Part shown: piece after piece, positions 1-7,805 of the stretch
How positions within the stretch are numbered: the first letter of the stretch is position 1
Layout: each line of letters opens with the position of its first letter
From: JARRLC01 sp050290865
Lineage (GTDB): Bacteria; Pseudomonadota; Alphaproteobacteria; Rhizobiales; Rhodomicrobiaceae
Direction: 5' to 3'
Length of the DNA stretch: 64,000 bases
NCBI GenBank assembly: GCA_050290865.1
Contig: JBNKIW010000017.1
Location: 18,820-82,819 of the forward strand
Translations under genes and position numbers: made by a program
Notes under the pieces: model-generated
What the model was told of the DNA's origin: nothing
Seen by the model: only the letters and a program-made list of their open reading frames with translations
The model's database searches: none

Positions 1-2
1 GA

Positions 3-446
3 ACCTACACCCGCACACGCATTCTCCTGCGCCAGGGACGCATCATCAAACGCCTGAAGCCCGACATCATCGCCAATACCGGCGTCAATGCCACGGCATT
101 CAACCGGGTGATCGAGGCACTGGAGAACGCGGATCTCATCGCCTCATACGATGACATGCTGAGATTGCAGACCGAGCTGCGGGCGCGCGGGTTTTATTGG
201 GGCGCGCTCGACGGACGCCTCGGCCGCCAGACGCGCAAAGCCATCGTCAAATTCGAGAAAGACATCAGCCAGACGCCGACCGGCCTGCCGACGCTGACCC
301 TCTTGCGGCGGCTCGGAGAGGATAGGGTGAAACCCTCGCATCTGTTCAGCACCGGCCGCGGCGTCGTCGATGGCGGCCAGAAGCGCCCGGCCCGCGAGAA
401 AGACGAGCCGGAGACCACCTTCGACCCTCTCCACATATCCCGTTGA
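3..446 (+). CDS. Peptidoglycan-binding domain protein, C-terminal part (5' end outside window)
   Basis: The reading frame is open from the first bases of the window, so the start lies upstream and only the last 147 codons or so are seen. The middle of the visible part reads LQTELRARGFYWGALDGRLG followed by TRKAIVKFEK. This is the pattern of a PG_binding_1 domain: a repeat with G-Y/F-Y-x-G-x-x-D-G and a later A-V/I-x-x-F. Such domains anchor secreted hydrolases or lytic transglycosylases to the cell wall. No catalytic domain is visible in the fragment. The last 40 residues are charged and without clear fold. An internal GTG at 108 is a possible start but is probably not used, because the frame continues upstream with normal codon use. 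Confidence 0.6.
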   Translation, partial: TYTRTRILLRQGRIIKRLKPDIIANTGVNATAFNRVIEALENADLIASYDDMLRLQTELRARGFYWGALDGRLGRQTRKAIVKFEKDISQTPTGLPTLTLLRRLGEDRVKPSHLFSTGRGVVDGGQKRPAREKDEPETTFDPLHISR

Positions 447-563
447 CAGGCGCCGGACAGCTTTTGCATTCCGCATCTTCGCCCTTCTCACTGCAGGGAA
501 ACATCCCCGGCGACAATACAATCGCTGGTATGCCTTCCCGGAATCTGTGGTAGGAAAGGGGGC

Positions 564-965
564 ATGAGCCAGATCACCATCCAGCGGGAGGCAAGCCTCG
601 CCGCGCCTGAGTTTCTCGACCTGCTGCGCCGGTCCGGGCTGGACGAACGCCGCCCCGTCGATGATCCCGGGCGCATTGCCGCCATGGTGGCAAACGCCAA
701 TCTCATCATTACGGCGCGTGACGGCGGACAACTGGTCGGCGTGGCGCGTTCGGCAACCGACTTCGCCTATTTCTGCTACTGCTCAGATCTGGCGGTGGAC
801 CGCGACAGTCAGGGCGAGGGGGTCGGACGGCAGTTGCTCGCCGCGACCAAAGCCGAACTGCACCCGCAGGCGACGCTGTATCTGATCTCGGCGCCCGGCG
901 CCGTTTCTTTTTATGAACATGTGGGAATGACCCGCCATGATCGCTGTTTCGCGATCATGCCGTGA
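564..965 (+). CDS. GNAT-family N-acetyltransferase
   Basis: A 133-residue protein of the usual length for a single GNAT domain. The acetyl-CoA pyrophosphate loop is visible as Q83-G-E-G-V-G88 (Q/RxxGxG/A), following the beta-4 strand DLAVDRDSQG. The end carries the family pattern SAPGAVSFYEHVGM before a short tail. A purine-rich ribosome site (aggaaaggggg) sits just before the ATG. The substrate cannot be told; small-molecule or protein amino groups are both possible. The gene lies 42 bp upstream of the mesaconyl-CoA hydratase gene on the same strand and may be cotranscribed with it. Confidence 0.85.
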   Translation: MSQITIQREASLAAPEFLDLLRRSGLDERRPVDDPGRIAAMVANANLIITARDGGQLVGVARSATDFAYFCYCSDLAVDRDSQGEGVGRQLLAATKAELHPQATLYLISAPGAVSFYEHVGMTRHDRCFAIMP

Positions 966-1007
966 GTTGGGGGACGGCGCGGGCGGCAGACGAAAACGTG
1001 AGGCTTC

Positions 1008-2063
1008 ATGGCTGCGAAAACCAGCGACGGCAACTTTTTCGAGGATTTCGAATTAGGCCAGATCATCCACCATGCGACGCCCCGGACACTGACCGCGGGC
1101 GACGTGGCGCTTTACACCGCGCTTTTCGGCTCGCGCTTCGCGGTGCAATCATCCGAAGCTTTCGCGAAAGCTGTCGGCTACGAGCACGCGCCGCTCGACG
1201 ATCTGCTCGTCTTTCACACGGTCTTCGGTAAGACGGTGCCCGACATCTCGCTCAACGCCGTCGCCAATCTCGGCTATGCCGACTGCCGCTTCCTGAAACC
1301 GGTGTTTCCCGGCGACACGCTCACCGCGACCTCGAAAGTGATCGGCCTGCGCGAGAACTCCAACCGCAAGACCGGCGTCGTCTATGTCCGCTCGACGGGG
1401 CGCAATCAGCATGGCGGCACGGTTCTCGATTACACGCGCTGGGTGATGGTGCGCAAACGCGACGAGGCCGCCGCGCCGCCCGGGGAAATGGTGCCGGAGG
1501 TTCCCGCCAAGGTCGAGGCGGCGGCAATCGGCAACGGCGTCCCGCATCTCAACCTCCCAGCCTATGACTGGGCGCTGGCCGGCTCGGAGGCGCGCTGGGA
1601 GGATTACGACACCGGCGAGCGCATCGACCATTCCGACGGCATGACGATCGAGGAAGCCGAGCACCAGATGGCCACGCGCCTGTATCAAAACACGGCCAAG
1701 GTGCATTTCAATCAGCACACCGAGAGCGCCGGGCGTTTCGGGCGGCGCCTGATCTATGGCGGTCATGTGATCTCGCTGGCGCGCGCGCTCAGCTTCAACG
1801 GCCTGGCGAATGCGTTCCACATCGCGGCGATCAATGCCGGGCGGCATGTGGCTCCGGCTTTTGCCGGCGACACGGTCTATGCGTGGAGCGAGGTGCTGGA
1901 CAAGGCGGAGCTGACGGGCCGCGAGGATCTCGGCGCTCTGCGGCTGCGCCTGATCGCGGTGAAGAACCGTGACGCGGCGGATTTCCCGCTGATGGCCGAC
2001 GAGAACACCTACGAGGAGGGCGTCATCCTCGATCTGGACTACTGGGCGCTGATGCCGCGCTGA
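1008..2063 (+). CDS. mch: Mesaconyl-CoA hydratase (beta-methylmalyl-CoA dehydratase), MaoC superfamily
   Basis: A 351-residue double-hotdog enzyme that interconverts beta-methylmalyl-CoA and mesaconyl-CoA. This is a late step of the ethylmalonyl-CoA pathway for assimilating acetyl-CoA without isocitrate lyase. The sequence follows the Rhodobacter Mch family closely as remembered: an N-terminal GNFFEDFELGQIIHHATPRT, a conserved VFGKTVPDISLNAVANLGYA near residue 75, and in the second half RLYQNTAKVHFNQH and RRLIYGGHVISLARALSFNG. The length agrees with the family (about 340-350). The rest of the ethylmalonyl-CoA pathway is not in the window, so the pathway is inferred from this one gene. It converges on the minus-strand OpgD-like gene 42 bp away. 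Confidence 0.9.
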   Translation: MAAKTSDGNFFEDFELGQIIHHATPRTLTAGDVALYTALFGSRFAVQSSEAFAKAVGYEHAPLDDLLVFHTVFGKTVPDISLNAVANLGYADCRFLKPVFPGDTLTATSKVIGLRENSNRKTGVVYVRSTGRNQHGGTVLDYTRWVMVRKRDEAAAPPGEMVPEVPAKVEAAAIGNGVPHLNLPAYDWALAGSEARWEDYDTGERIDHSDGMTIEEAEHQMATRLYQNTAKVHFNQHTESAGRFGRRLIYGGHVISLARALSFNGLANAFHIAAINAGRHVAPAFAGDTVYAWSEVLDKAELTGREDLGALRLRLIAVKNRDAADFPLMADENTYEEGVILDLDYWALMPR

Positions 2064-2105
2064 GCCACCACGCCGGTTTCAAACGGAGCACGGCAACGCG
2101 GCCGG

Positions 2106-3659
2106 TCAGTAACTCTGCCCGCCGGGGCCCGTGACGTGCTGGAACATCCATGTCTCGCTGAGCGCCTGACCGTCGCGGTCGAGATAAGCCCGAAGGTCTC
2201 CCGTCTCACTGCCCTCGGGCGTATAGTCGAACAGCGCGCGCCAACGTGTGGAATCAACGATCCGGTAGGCGGCCACGTCATCGATGGTGCCCTTGCTGGC
2301 CGTCACATGCAGGCGTACACCGTCGGAATTGCCCAGCTCGCTCAGCGGGCCGCCTTCGAAATCGATGACGTATTTCGCCACTTTCTCGCGCTCATGGCCA
2401 CCGGGCCGACCGCCCTTGCCGCGCCGCGTCGCCACCACTCGGGCATTCGGATGCGGGAACGGCGTGTCGTTGCGCCAGTGGACGCGATAGTTGAATGACA
2501 GCCTGTCACCGGCCTTGAACGGCCGCGCGGGGTTCCAGAACGCCACGATATTGTCGCGCGTCTCGTCCTCGGTCGGAATTTCGAGGAGTTGCACGGCACC
2601 CTCCCCCCAATCGCCCAGGGGCTCGACCCAGACCGAGGGACGGCGGTTGTAAAACACGCCATCATCCTCATACGCCTCGAAATTGCGCTCGCGCTGCAGC
2701 AGGCCGAAACCGCGGGGATTTGGGCCCACGAACGAACTCAGCTTGGTAACCGAAGGATTGTTGAGCGGCCGCCAGATACGCTCGCCGGTGCCGCTCCAGA
2801 GCGCTAGACCGTCGCTGTCATGGACCTCGGGACGCCAGTCGGTCCCCTGGCGGCGGTTCGTCTTGCCGTACCAGAACATGCTGGTGAGCGGGGCTACGCC
2901 CAGGCGCCTCACATCGCCGCGCGCGTGAATCACGCAACTCACCTCGGTAACGGTCCCTTTGCCGCGCGTGGCGAGGATACGGTAGGCGCCACAGACATTC
3001 TTGCTCTCCAGCAGGGCATAAATCACGATGCCGTCGCCGGATGAAAGCTGCTCGACCCAGAAATTGGTGAAGCGCGGAAACTCTTCGGGTTCCGGCATCC
3101 CGGTGTTGACCGCGAGGCCGCGTGCGGACAGGCCGTACTGCTTGGTCTCGCCCGTGGCCCGGAAGTAGGACGCGCCCAGGAATGCGACCCAGTCGGGCTG
3201 ACCGATCCCGCTCATGACGCGCAGACCGGCAAAGCCGGTATCGCCGGGCAGTTCGCGGGCGAAATCGGCCTTGCCGTAGGAGAACAGGGCGGGATCGTAG
3301 AGCACCTCGCGCGATTGTCCGTCGGTGATGACGAAAATGCGCGCAGGCTCCATGAAATAGCGTCCCAGATGGAACAGCTCCACCGGATAGGCTGATCGGC
3401 CGACCCAGATGCCCTCATCGTGCCGGAAGGTTATCTGCTGATAGGCGTCGTAATCGATGCGGAAGAGAAGGTCGCGGTCAAGCGGGATGTGGGCCTGATA
3501 CGGCTCCCGGGCCATGGCTGCGGCCCAGTACTGCAGCCTTTCCCAATCGAAACGGACTGGCGGACCATAGGAAATACCGGCATGCGCGGCGTGGGGCGAG
3601 AGAGCCAGGGCAGCCGCAGCGGCGGCGCCGGCTCCAAGGAAGAAGCGTCGGGTTATCAT
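2106..3659 (-). CDS. OpgD/OpgG-family periplasmic glucan biosynthesis protein, Tat-exported, orphan copy
   Basis: A 517-residue member of the MdoG/OpgG/OpgD family, which shapes or trims the beta-1,2-glucan backbone of osmoregulated periplasmic glucans; E. coli OpgD has been described as a beta-1,2-glucanase (GH186). The N-terminus is a twin-arginine signal, MITRRFFLGAGAAAAAALAL, ending near AHA-G28. A Tat signal is typical of OpgD. Family blocks include YNRRPSVWVEPLGDWGEGAV and the beta-sandwich end LSETWMFQHV. It stands alone, away from opgG-opgH at 18.1-21.9 kb, whose first gene is a clear paralogue. The two share the motifs PLTSM(F/Y)(W/F)YG, HNSDGL/HDSDGL and GFGLLQRERNF. Whether it acts as OpgD (trimming) or OpgG is not decided by sequence alone. 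Confidence 0.88.
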   Translation of the reverse strand: MITRRFFLGAGAAAAAALALSPHAAHAGISYGPPVRFDWERLQYWAAAMAREPYQAHIPLDRDLLFRIDYDAYQQITFRHDEGIWVGRSAYPVELFHLGRYFMEPARIFVITDGQSREVLYDPALFSYGKADFARELPGDTGFAGLRVMSGIGQPDWVAFLGASYFRATGETKQYGLSARGLAVNTGMPEPEEFPRFTNFWVEQLSSGDGIVIYALLESKNVCGAYRILATRGKGTVTEVSCVIHARGDVRRLGVAPLTSMFWYGKTNRRQGTDWRPEVHDSDGLALWSGTGERIWRPLNNPSVTKLSSFVGPNPRGFGLLQRERNFEAYEDDGVFYNRRPSVWVEPLGDWGEGAVQLLEIPTEDETRDNIVAFWNPARPFKAGDRLSFNYRVHWRNDTPFPHPNARVVATRRGKGGRPGGHEREKVAKYVIDFEGGPLSELGNSDGVRLHVTASKGTIDDVAAYRIVDSTRWRALFDYTPEGSETGDLRAYLDRDGQALSETWMFQHVTGPGGQSY

Positions 3660-3866
3660 ATGGGTTCTTGGGACCGTTATTCCTCGCAGGCCACCCCGCC
3701 ATCCGGCGTAAAAACCCGCACTACCGGATTATCGCACAGCCTGATGGATATGCCGATCATTATGTAGTCGGCGTCGGTGACCAAATCATGACTGCCGCGC
3801 TTCGGTTTGGGACGGATGGCCCGCGGGCAGGAAATAATGCCGCAGTATGACACCGGGCGTGCACTG

Positions 3867-4799
3867 CTACCCCGCCATCCGCGCCAGGATCTCCTGCGCC
3901 TTGGCGCAGTCGGCGTTCATCTGCGTCATCAGCGCGTCGGCCGATTTGAACTTCGCATCGGCACGGATGAAGTCTACGAACTCCACGATGATTTGGCGCC
4001 CGTAAAGATCGCCGTCGAAATCGAAGAGGAAGGACTCCAGGAGCGGCGCGCCCGCGTCGAAGGTCGGCCGCGTGCCGAGATAGGCCGCTCCGTTATGCCA
4101 CGCGCCGTCCACCTGCACGCGCACCGCATAGATGCCGTGCCCCAGCGCCGCCTCGCGCTCCAGGCGGATGTTCGCGGTGGGAAAGCCCATGCCGCTGCCG
4201 CGCCCGGCGCCCGACTCCACCATGCCCTTCACCTGCCAGAAATGGCCGAGCATGTCGGCCGCGGCCGCGACATCGCCCTCGGCCAGCAGTTCGCGGACAC
4301 GCGTCGAGGAGAAGATTTCACCGGAAGACCCCACCGCCTCGACGATGGTCACGCCGAAATCGTACTTGTTGCCGAGCTTGCGGAGCATGGACGGATTGCC
4401 CTCGCGGCCCTTGCCGAAGAAGAAGTCGTAGCCGGTGGTCGCGTGGCGGATCCCCAGCGCCTCCACCAGAACGTCATGCACAAAGCCCTCCGCACTGAGG
4501 CCCGCAAGATCGCCGTCGAACGGCAAGACCACGGCGATGTCCAGCCCGTGAGCCTCGAACAGCTCCAGTTTTCGTTCCAAGGTCGTCAGCAGGAACAGCG
4601 GCCGCTTGGGATGAAAGAATTTGCGTGGATGCGGCTCGAACACCACGACGCCAGCCGGGCTGTGCGTCGCCCCGGCCGCCGCTTCCGCGGCATCCAGCAC
4701 CGCCTGGTGCCCGCGATGCACGCCATCGAAATTGCCGATTGCCAGGGAAGCGCCTCTCAGCGCTGCGGGAACGTCATGCCAACCGCGAATGATCTGCAT
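3867..4799 (-). CDS. ribF: Bifunctional riboflavin kinase / FAD synthetase
   Basis: A 310-residue cytosolic enzyme that phosphorylates riboflavin to FMN and then adenylylates it to FAD. The N-terminal adenylyltransferase domain shows the nucleotide-binding signature IGNFDGVHRGHQ at residues 21-32 and FEPHPRKFF near 55. It also has the later SSTRVRELLAEG (ISSTxIR type) block. The C-terminal kinase domain begins with the GMGFPTANI motif and ends with the EFVDFIRADAKF type block. Length and domain order match bacterial RibF. No FMN riboswitch was recognised upstream. The gene stands alone on the minus strand. Confidence 0.95.
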   Translation of the reverse strand: MQIIRGWHDVPAALRGASLAIGNFDGVHRGHQAVLDAAEAAAGATHSPAGVVVFEPHPRKFFHPKRPLFLLTTLERKLELFEAHGLDIAVVLPFDGDLAGLSAEGFVHDVLVEALGIRHATTGYDFFFGKGREGNPSMLRKLGNKYDFGVTIVEAVGSSGEIFSSTRVRELLAEGDVAAAADMLGHFWQVKGMVESGAGRGSGMGFPTANIRLEREAALGHGIYAVRVQVDGAWHNGAAYLGTRPTFDAGAPLLESFLFDFDGDLYGRQIIVEFVDFIRADAKFKSADALMTQMNADCAKAQEILARMAG

Positions 4800-4875
4800 T
4801 GCACCACTTGAATCTTTGGCCCCGCAGCCTGCGGCGTGACGGAAGAAAAGGAAGCTCCGCCTACACTTACAGGAT

Positions 4876-5310
4876 TCAGCCTTCGCGGGACGGGACTTTC
4901 ACCAAGGCTTCACCCTCCAATACAGCCTTGCCGTTGACCGAGCAATGGGTGGTGAGGATGGCGCGCTTCTTTTCCGGGATCAGCTCCGCGACCGCCACTG
5001 TGGCCGTAACCTCGTCGCCGATGCGCACGGGAGCGCGGAAATTGAGGCTCTGCGACATGTAGACGGAGCCGGGGCCGGGCAGCTGCGTGCCGATCACCTT
5101 GGAAATAAAGCTCGCGGCCAGGATGCCGTGTGCGATGCGCCCCTTGAAGAGCGTCTCGGCGGCATAGGCCTCGTCAAGGTGGATGGGGTTGTTGTCGCCC
5201 GATACGGCCGCGAAGGCGCGAATGTCCTCATCCGTGATGCGGCGGACATAGGTCGCCTCCATGCCTGTCTTCAGGTCCTCGAAGAAGTAGCCCTCGCCGG
5301 TCTCGCTCAT
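4876..5310 (-). CDS. MaoC-family (R)-specific enoyl-CoA hydratase
   Basis: A 144-residue single-hotdog hydratase of the PhaJ/MaoC type, which hydrates trans-2-enoyl-CoA to (R)-3-hydroxyacyl-CoA. It could supply polyhydroxyalkanoate synthesis or related acyl-CoA metabolism. The hydratase-2 motif is intact: S-G-D39-N-N-P-I-H44, where D39 and H44 correspond to the PhaJ catalytic Asp and His, followed by GRIAHGILAAS. The start is placed at the ATG of MSETGEGYF because homologues begin there. The frame stays open further upstream, but that stretch has no family likeness and would run into ubiG. No PHA synthase gene is seen nearby. Confidence 0.88.
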   Translation of the reverse strand: MSETGEGYFFEDLKTGMEATYVRRITDEDIRAFAAVSGDNNPIHLDEAYAAETLFKGRIAHGILAASFISKVIGTQLPGPGSVYMSQSLNFRAPVRIGDEVTATVAVAELIPEKKRAILTTHCSVNGKAVLEGEALVKVPSREG

Positions 5311-5497
5311 GCAATCCGCCCCTGGTCTCTTGCGTTGTCCCGCACTTTCTGCAGGGCACAACGGCTGCTGCATTGCACAAGGACATACTGCACCAAAATG
5401 GCACTTGCAATCGGGCACTTCGATCCAGCCCGACGATGCGGCCGGTTTCACGCAAGGTTGAGGGCGCCATCCCCATGCTCCGGACCGATCACGGGCA

Positions 5498-6229
5498 TCA
5501 GCCCGCACGCACCGCGGCAGCGAGGTAATTCACATCGCAGTCGCCGCTGAGCGACCACGTGCCGCTGAAGGGGCTGTAAACCATACCCCGTTCACTCGAC
5601 GGATCGAGCCCGGCCGCCTGCATGTGGCTGCGCAACTCGTCGGGCGTGAGGAAGCGGCTCCACTGATGCGTGCCGCGCGGCAGCCAGCGGAAGACATACT
5701 CCGCCGCGACGATGGCCAGCGCGTAGGACTTCGCCGTACGGTTGAGCGTAGCGGTCAGGAAAAGCCCGCCGGGTTTGATGAGCGCGGCGCAGCTCTTGAG
5801 GAAATCCGTGACGTCCGGCACATGCTCGACGACTTCCAGCGCGCAGACACAGTCGAACTGCCGGCCGGTGCCGGCGAGATCTTCGGTCGTCCCCGCGATA
5901 TATTCGATGGCGAGGCCCTGCTCCGCGGCGTGGCTCCGGGCGACGGCGATGTTTTCCTCAGCCGGGTCGAGGCCGGTCACCGTGGCGCCGAGCCGGGCGA
6001 GAGGTTCCGCGATCAGCCCGCCGCCGCACCCCACGTCTAGGATCGTCAGCCCGGTGAACGGACGGGCGCCCAGGCCGCCACGCGCCTGATGCGCCATGAT
6101 CTGCTCGCGCAGGAAGGTCAGCCGCACGGGGTTGATCTGATGCAGCGTCCGGAACTTGCCGCGCGGGTTCCACCACTCCGCCGCGATGGCGCCGAAGCGC
6201 TCGACCTCGACTTTATCCACATTATTCAT
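5498..6229 (-). CDS. ubiG: Ubiquinone biosynthesis O-methyltransferase UbiG
   Basis: A 243-residue class I SAM-dependent methyltransferase catalysing both O-methylations of ubiquinone synthesis. It begins VDKVEVERFGAIAAEWWNP, followed by FRTLHQINPVRL, both hallmark UbiG blocks. The SAM site reads LDVGCGGGLIAEPLARLGA. The later EVVEHVPD and RGTHQWSRFLTPDEL blocks are also UbiG-specific. It is divergent from the aspartate kinase gene, an arrangement common in alphaproteobacteria. Length matches the family. Confidence 0.95.
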   Translation of the reverse strand: MNNVDKVEVERFGAIAAEWWNPRGKFRTLHQINPVRLTFLREQIMAHQARGGLGARPFTGLTILDVGCGGGLIAEPLARLGATVTGLDPAEENIAVARSHAAEQGLAIEYIAGTTEDLAGTGRQFDCVCALEVVEHVPDVTDFLKSCAALIKPGGLFLTATLNRTAKSYALAIVAAEYVFRWLPRGTHQWSRFLTPDELRSHMQAAGLDPSSERGMVYSPFSGTWSLSGDCDVNYLAAAVRAG

Positions 6230-6344
6230 AATCCATTAGCCTCCGCCGCAAATCGTCGGTCCGTGCTCCGCGAGGCACGCCAAGGGCAACGGAGCCCCTT
6301 GCGCCGCCGCAAACGCTGCGGGTGTGGACCAATCACCATCCCAT

Positions 6345-6373
6345 TTGCCGAAAAGCCCACTTCGCTTTATAAG
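6345..6373 (+). promoter_or_regulatory. Candidate sigma-70-type promoter for the aspartate kinase gene
   Basis: TTGCCG (6345-6350) and TATAAG (6368-6373) are separated by 17 bp, four and five of six matches to the usual -35 and -10 hexamers. They sit in the ubiG/lysC divergent gap, pointing at lysC, and would give a leader of about 150 nt. A purely visual match. Confidence 0.4.
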
Positions 6374-6529
6374 CAGTGTAGGGGTGGCTGCCAAATATCA
6401 TGCTTTCGAAACGGGCTTTATTAGCAGGAGTTGTGACAAACAGCACCGGCCAGCTTGGTGCAGACTGAGCGCCAAGTCTGGTATTCCATGTCGAAAGACG
6501 CGAACGGGACAGCGAAAACAGAACACGTT

Positions 6530-7786
6530 ATGGGCCTTCTGGTACTGAAATTCGGTGGAACGTCGGTCGCCGATATCGACCGGATTCGAAATGTTGCGCG
6601 CCATGTGAAGCGCGAAGTCGACGCCGGCAACCGCTGCGCCGTCGTGGTTTCGGCCATGGCGGGGCATACCAATCAGCTCGTGGAGTGGACACGCCAAGCT
6701 TCTGCCGTGCATGATGCCCGGGAATATGATATGGTGGTGGCTTCCGGCGAACAGATTACCTCGGGCCTTCTGGCCATCGTGTTGCAGTCCATGGGAATAC
6801 CCGCGCGTTCCTGGCTCGGGTGGCAAATTCCGATCAAGACTGACAGTGAACATGGTGTGGCGCGCATCGCCGAGATCCCTGCCGTGGGATTGAAAGAGCG
6901 CCTGGAAAAAGGGGAAGTAGCGGTGATCGCAGGCTTCCAGGGGATAAGTCCGCATGGACGTATAACCACTTTGGGACGTGGCGGCTCGGATACCAGCGCC
7001 GTGGCCGTCGCCGCCGCCGTCAGGGCGGACCGCTGCGACATCTACACCGATGTGGATGGCGTCTACACCACCGATCCGCGGATCGTGCCGAAGGCAAGGC
7101 GCCTGGATAAAATCTCCTATGAGGAGATGCTGGAAATGGCCTCTCTCGGCGCGAAGGTGCTGCAGACGCGTTCGGTCGAGATGGCGATGGTTCATCGTGT
7201 GCCGGTGCTGGTGCGCTCGTCCTTCGACGCACCCGACGCCTGCCCGGCCTATGGCGGCGACGCCCTGGCTCCCGGAACGCTTGTTTGCGACGAGGAAGAC
7301 ATCTTGGAACAGCAAGTCGTAAGTGGAATCGCGTATGCGAAAGACGAAGCCAAAGTCACACTTTTGCGTGTAAAGGATAAGCCGGGCATCGCGGCGCGCG
7401 TTTTCGGTCCGCTTGCCGAAGCGAACATCAATGTCGATATGATCGTTCAGAACGTCTCCGACGATGGCCGCTTCACCGACGTGACCTTCACGGTCCCCGC
7501 AACCGATCTCGACCGCGCGCTCGGCGTCCTTGAAAAAGTGAAGGAAGAAATTGGTTGTTCCGATATACGCGGGGCCACGGATATAGTAAAAGTCTCTGTC
7601 ATCGGCATTGGCATGCGCAGTCACGCGGGAGTTGCGGCACAGATGTTCAACGCTCTCGCTGAAAAGGGGATTAATATCGAGGCGATCTCAACCTCTGAGA
7701 TAAAAATCAGCATCCTGATCGATGCTGTTTATGCAGAGCTTGCGGTACGCACGCTTCATTCGTTGTACGGTTTGGACGCCAGCTAA
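6530..7786 (+). CDS. lysC: Aspartate kinase
   Basis: Phosphorylates aspartate, the first step towards lysine, threonine, methionine and diaminopimelate. The start used here gives 418 residues, beginning MGLLVLKFGGTSVA, with the kinase KFGGTSVA motif at residues 7-14. Further kinase blocks are IAGFQGISPHGRITTLGRGG and DIYTDVDGVYTTDPR. The C-terminal third holds two ACT domains, for example VKDKPGIAARVFGPLAEANI and GVAAQMFNALAEKGINIEAI, which normally bind lysine or threonine for feedback control. Two upstream in-frame starts (GTG 6455, ATG 6488) would add 14-25 residues. None of the three has a convincing ribosome site, so the 5' end is uncertain. It is followed closely by ptsP, prfA and prmC on the same strand. 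Confidence 0.94.
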   Translation: MGLLVLKFGGTSVADIDRIRNVARHVKREVDAGNRCAVVVSAMAGHTNQLVEWTRQASAVHDAREYDMVVASGEQITSGLLAIVLQSMGIPARSWLGWQIPIKTDSEHGVARIAEIPAVGLKERLEKGEVAVIAGFQGISPHGRITTLGRGGSDTSAVAVAAAVRADRCDIYTDVDGVYTTDPRIVPKARRLDKISYEEMLEMASLGAKVLQTRSVEMAMVHRVPVLVRSSFDAPDACPAYGGDALAPGTLVCDEEDILEQQVVSGIAYAKDEAKVTLLRVKDKPGIAARVFGPLAEANINVDMIVQNVSDDGRFTDVTFTVPATDLDRALGVLEKVKEEIGCSDIRGATDIVKVSVIGIGMRSHAGVAAQMFNALAEKGINIEAISTSEIKISILIDAVYAELAVRTLHSLYGLDAS

Positions 7787-7805
7787 GCAGTGCCCGCGGT
7801 CTCTC

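Noticed and set aside
5311..5508. N-terminal extension of the MaoC/PhaJ-type protein by 66 residues
   Set aside because: The extension overlaps ubiG, is Cys/Pro-rich and lacks similarity to hydratases; ATG 5310 begins the family fold.
6269..6302. CAAGGG...CCCTTG stem in the ubiG/lysC gap as a lysine riboswitch
   Set aside because: A single short stem with none of the conserved lysine-riboswitch core; an isolated hairpin at most.
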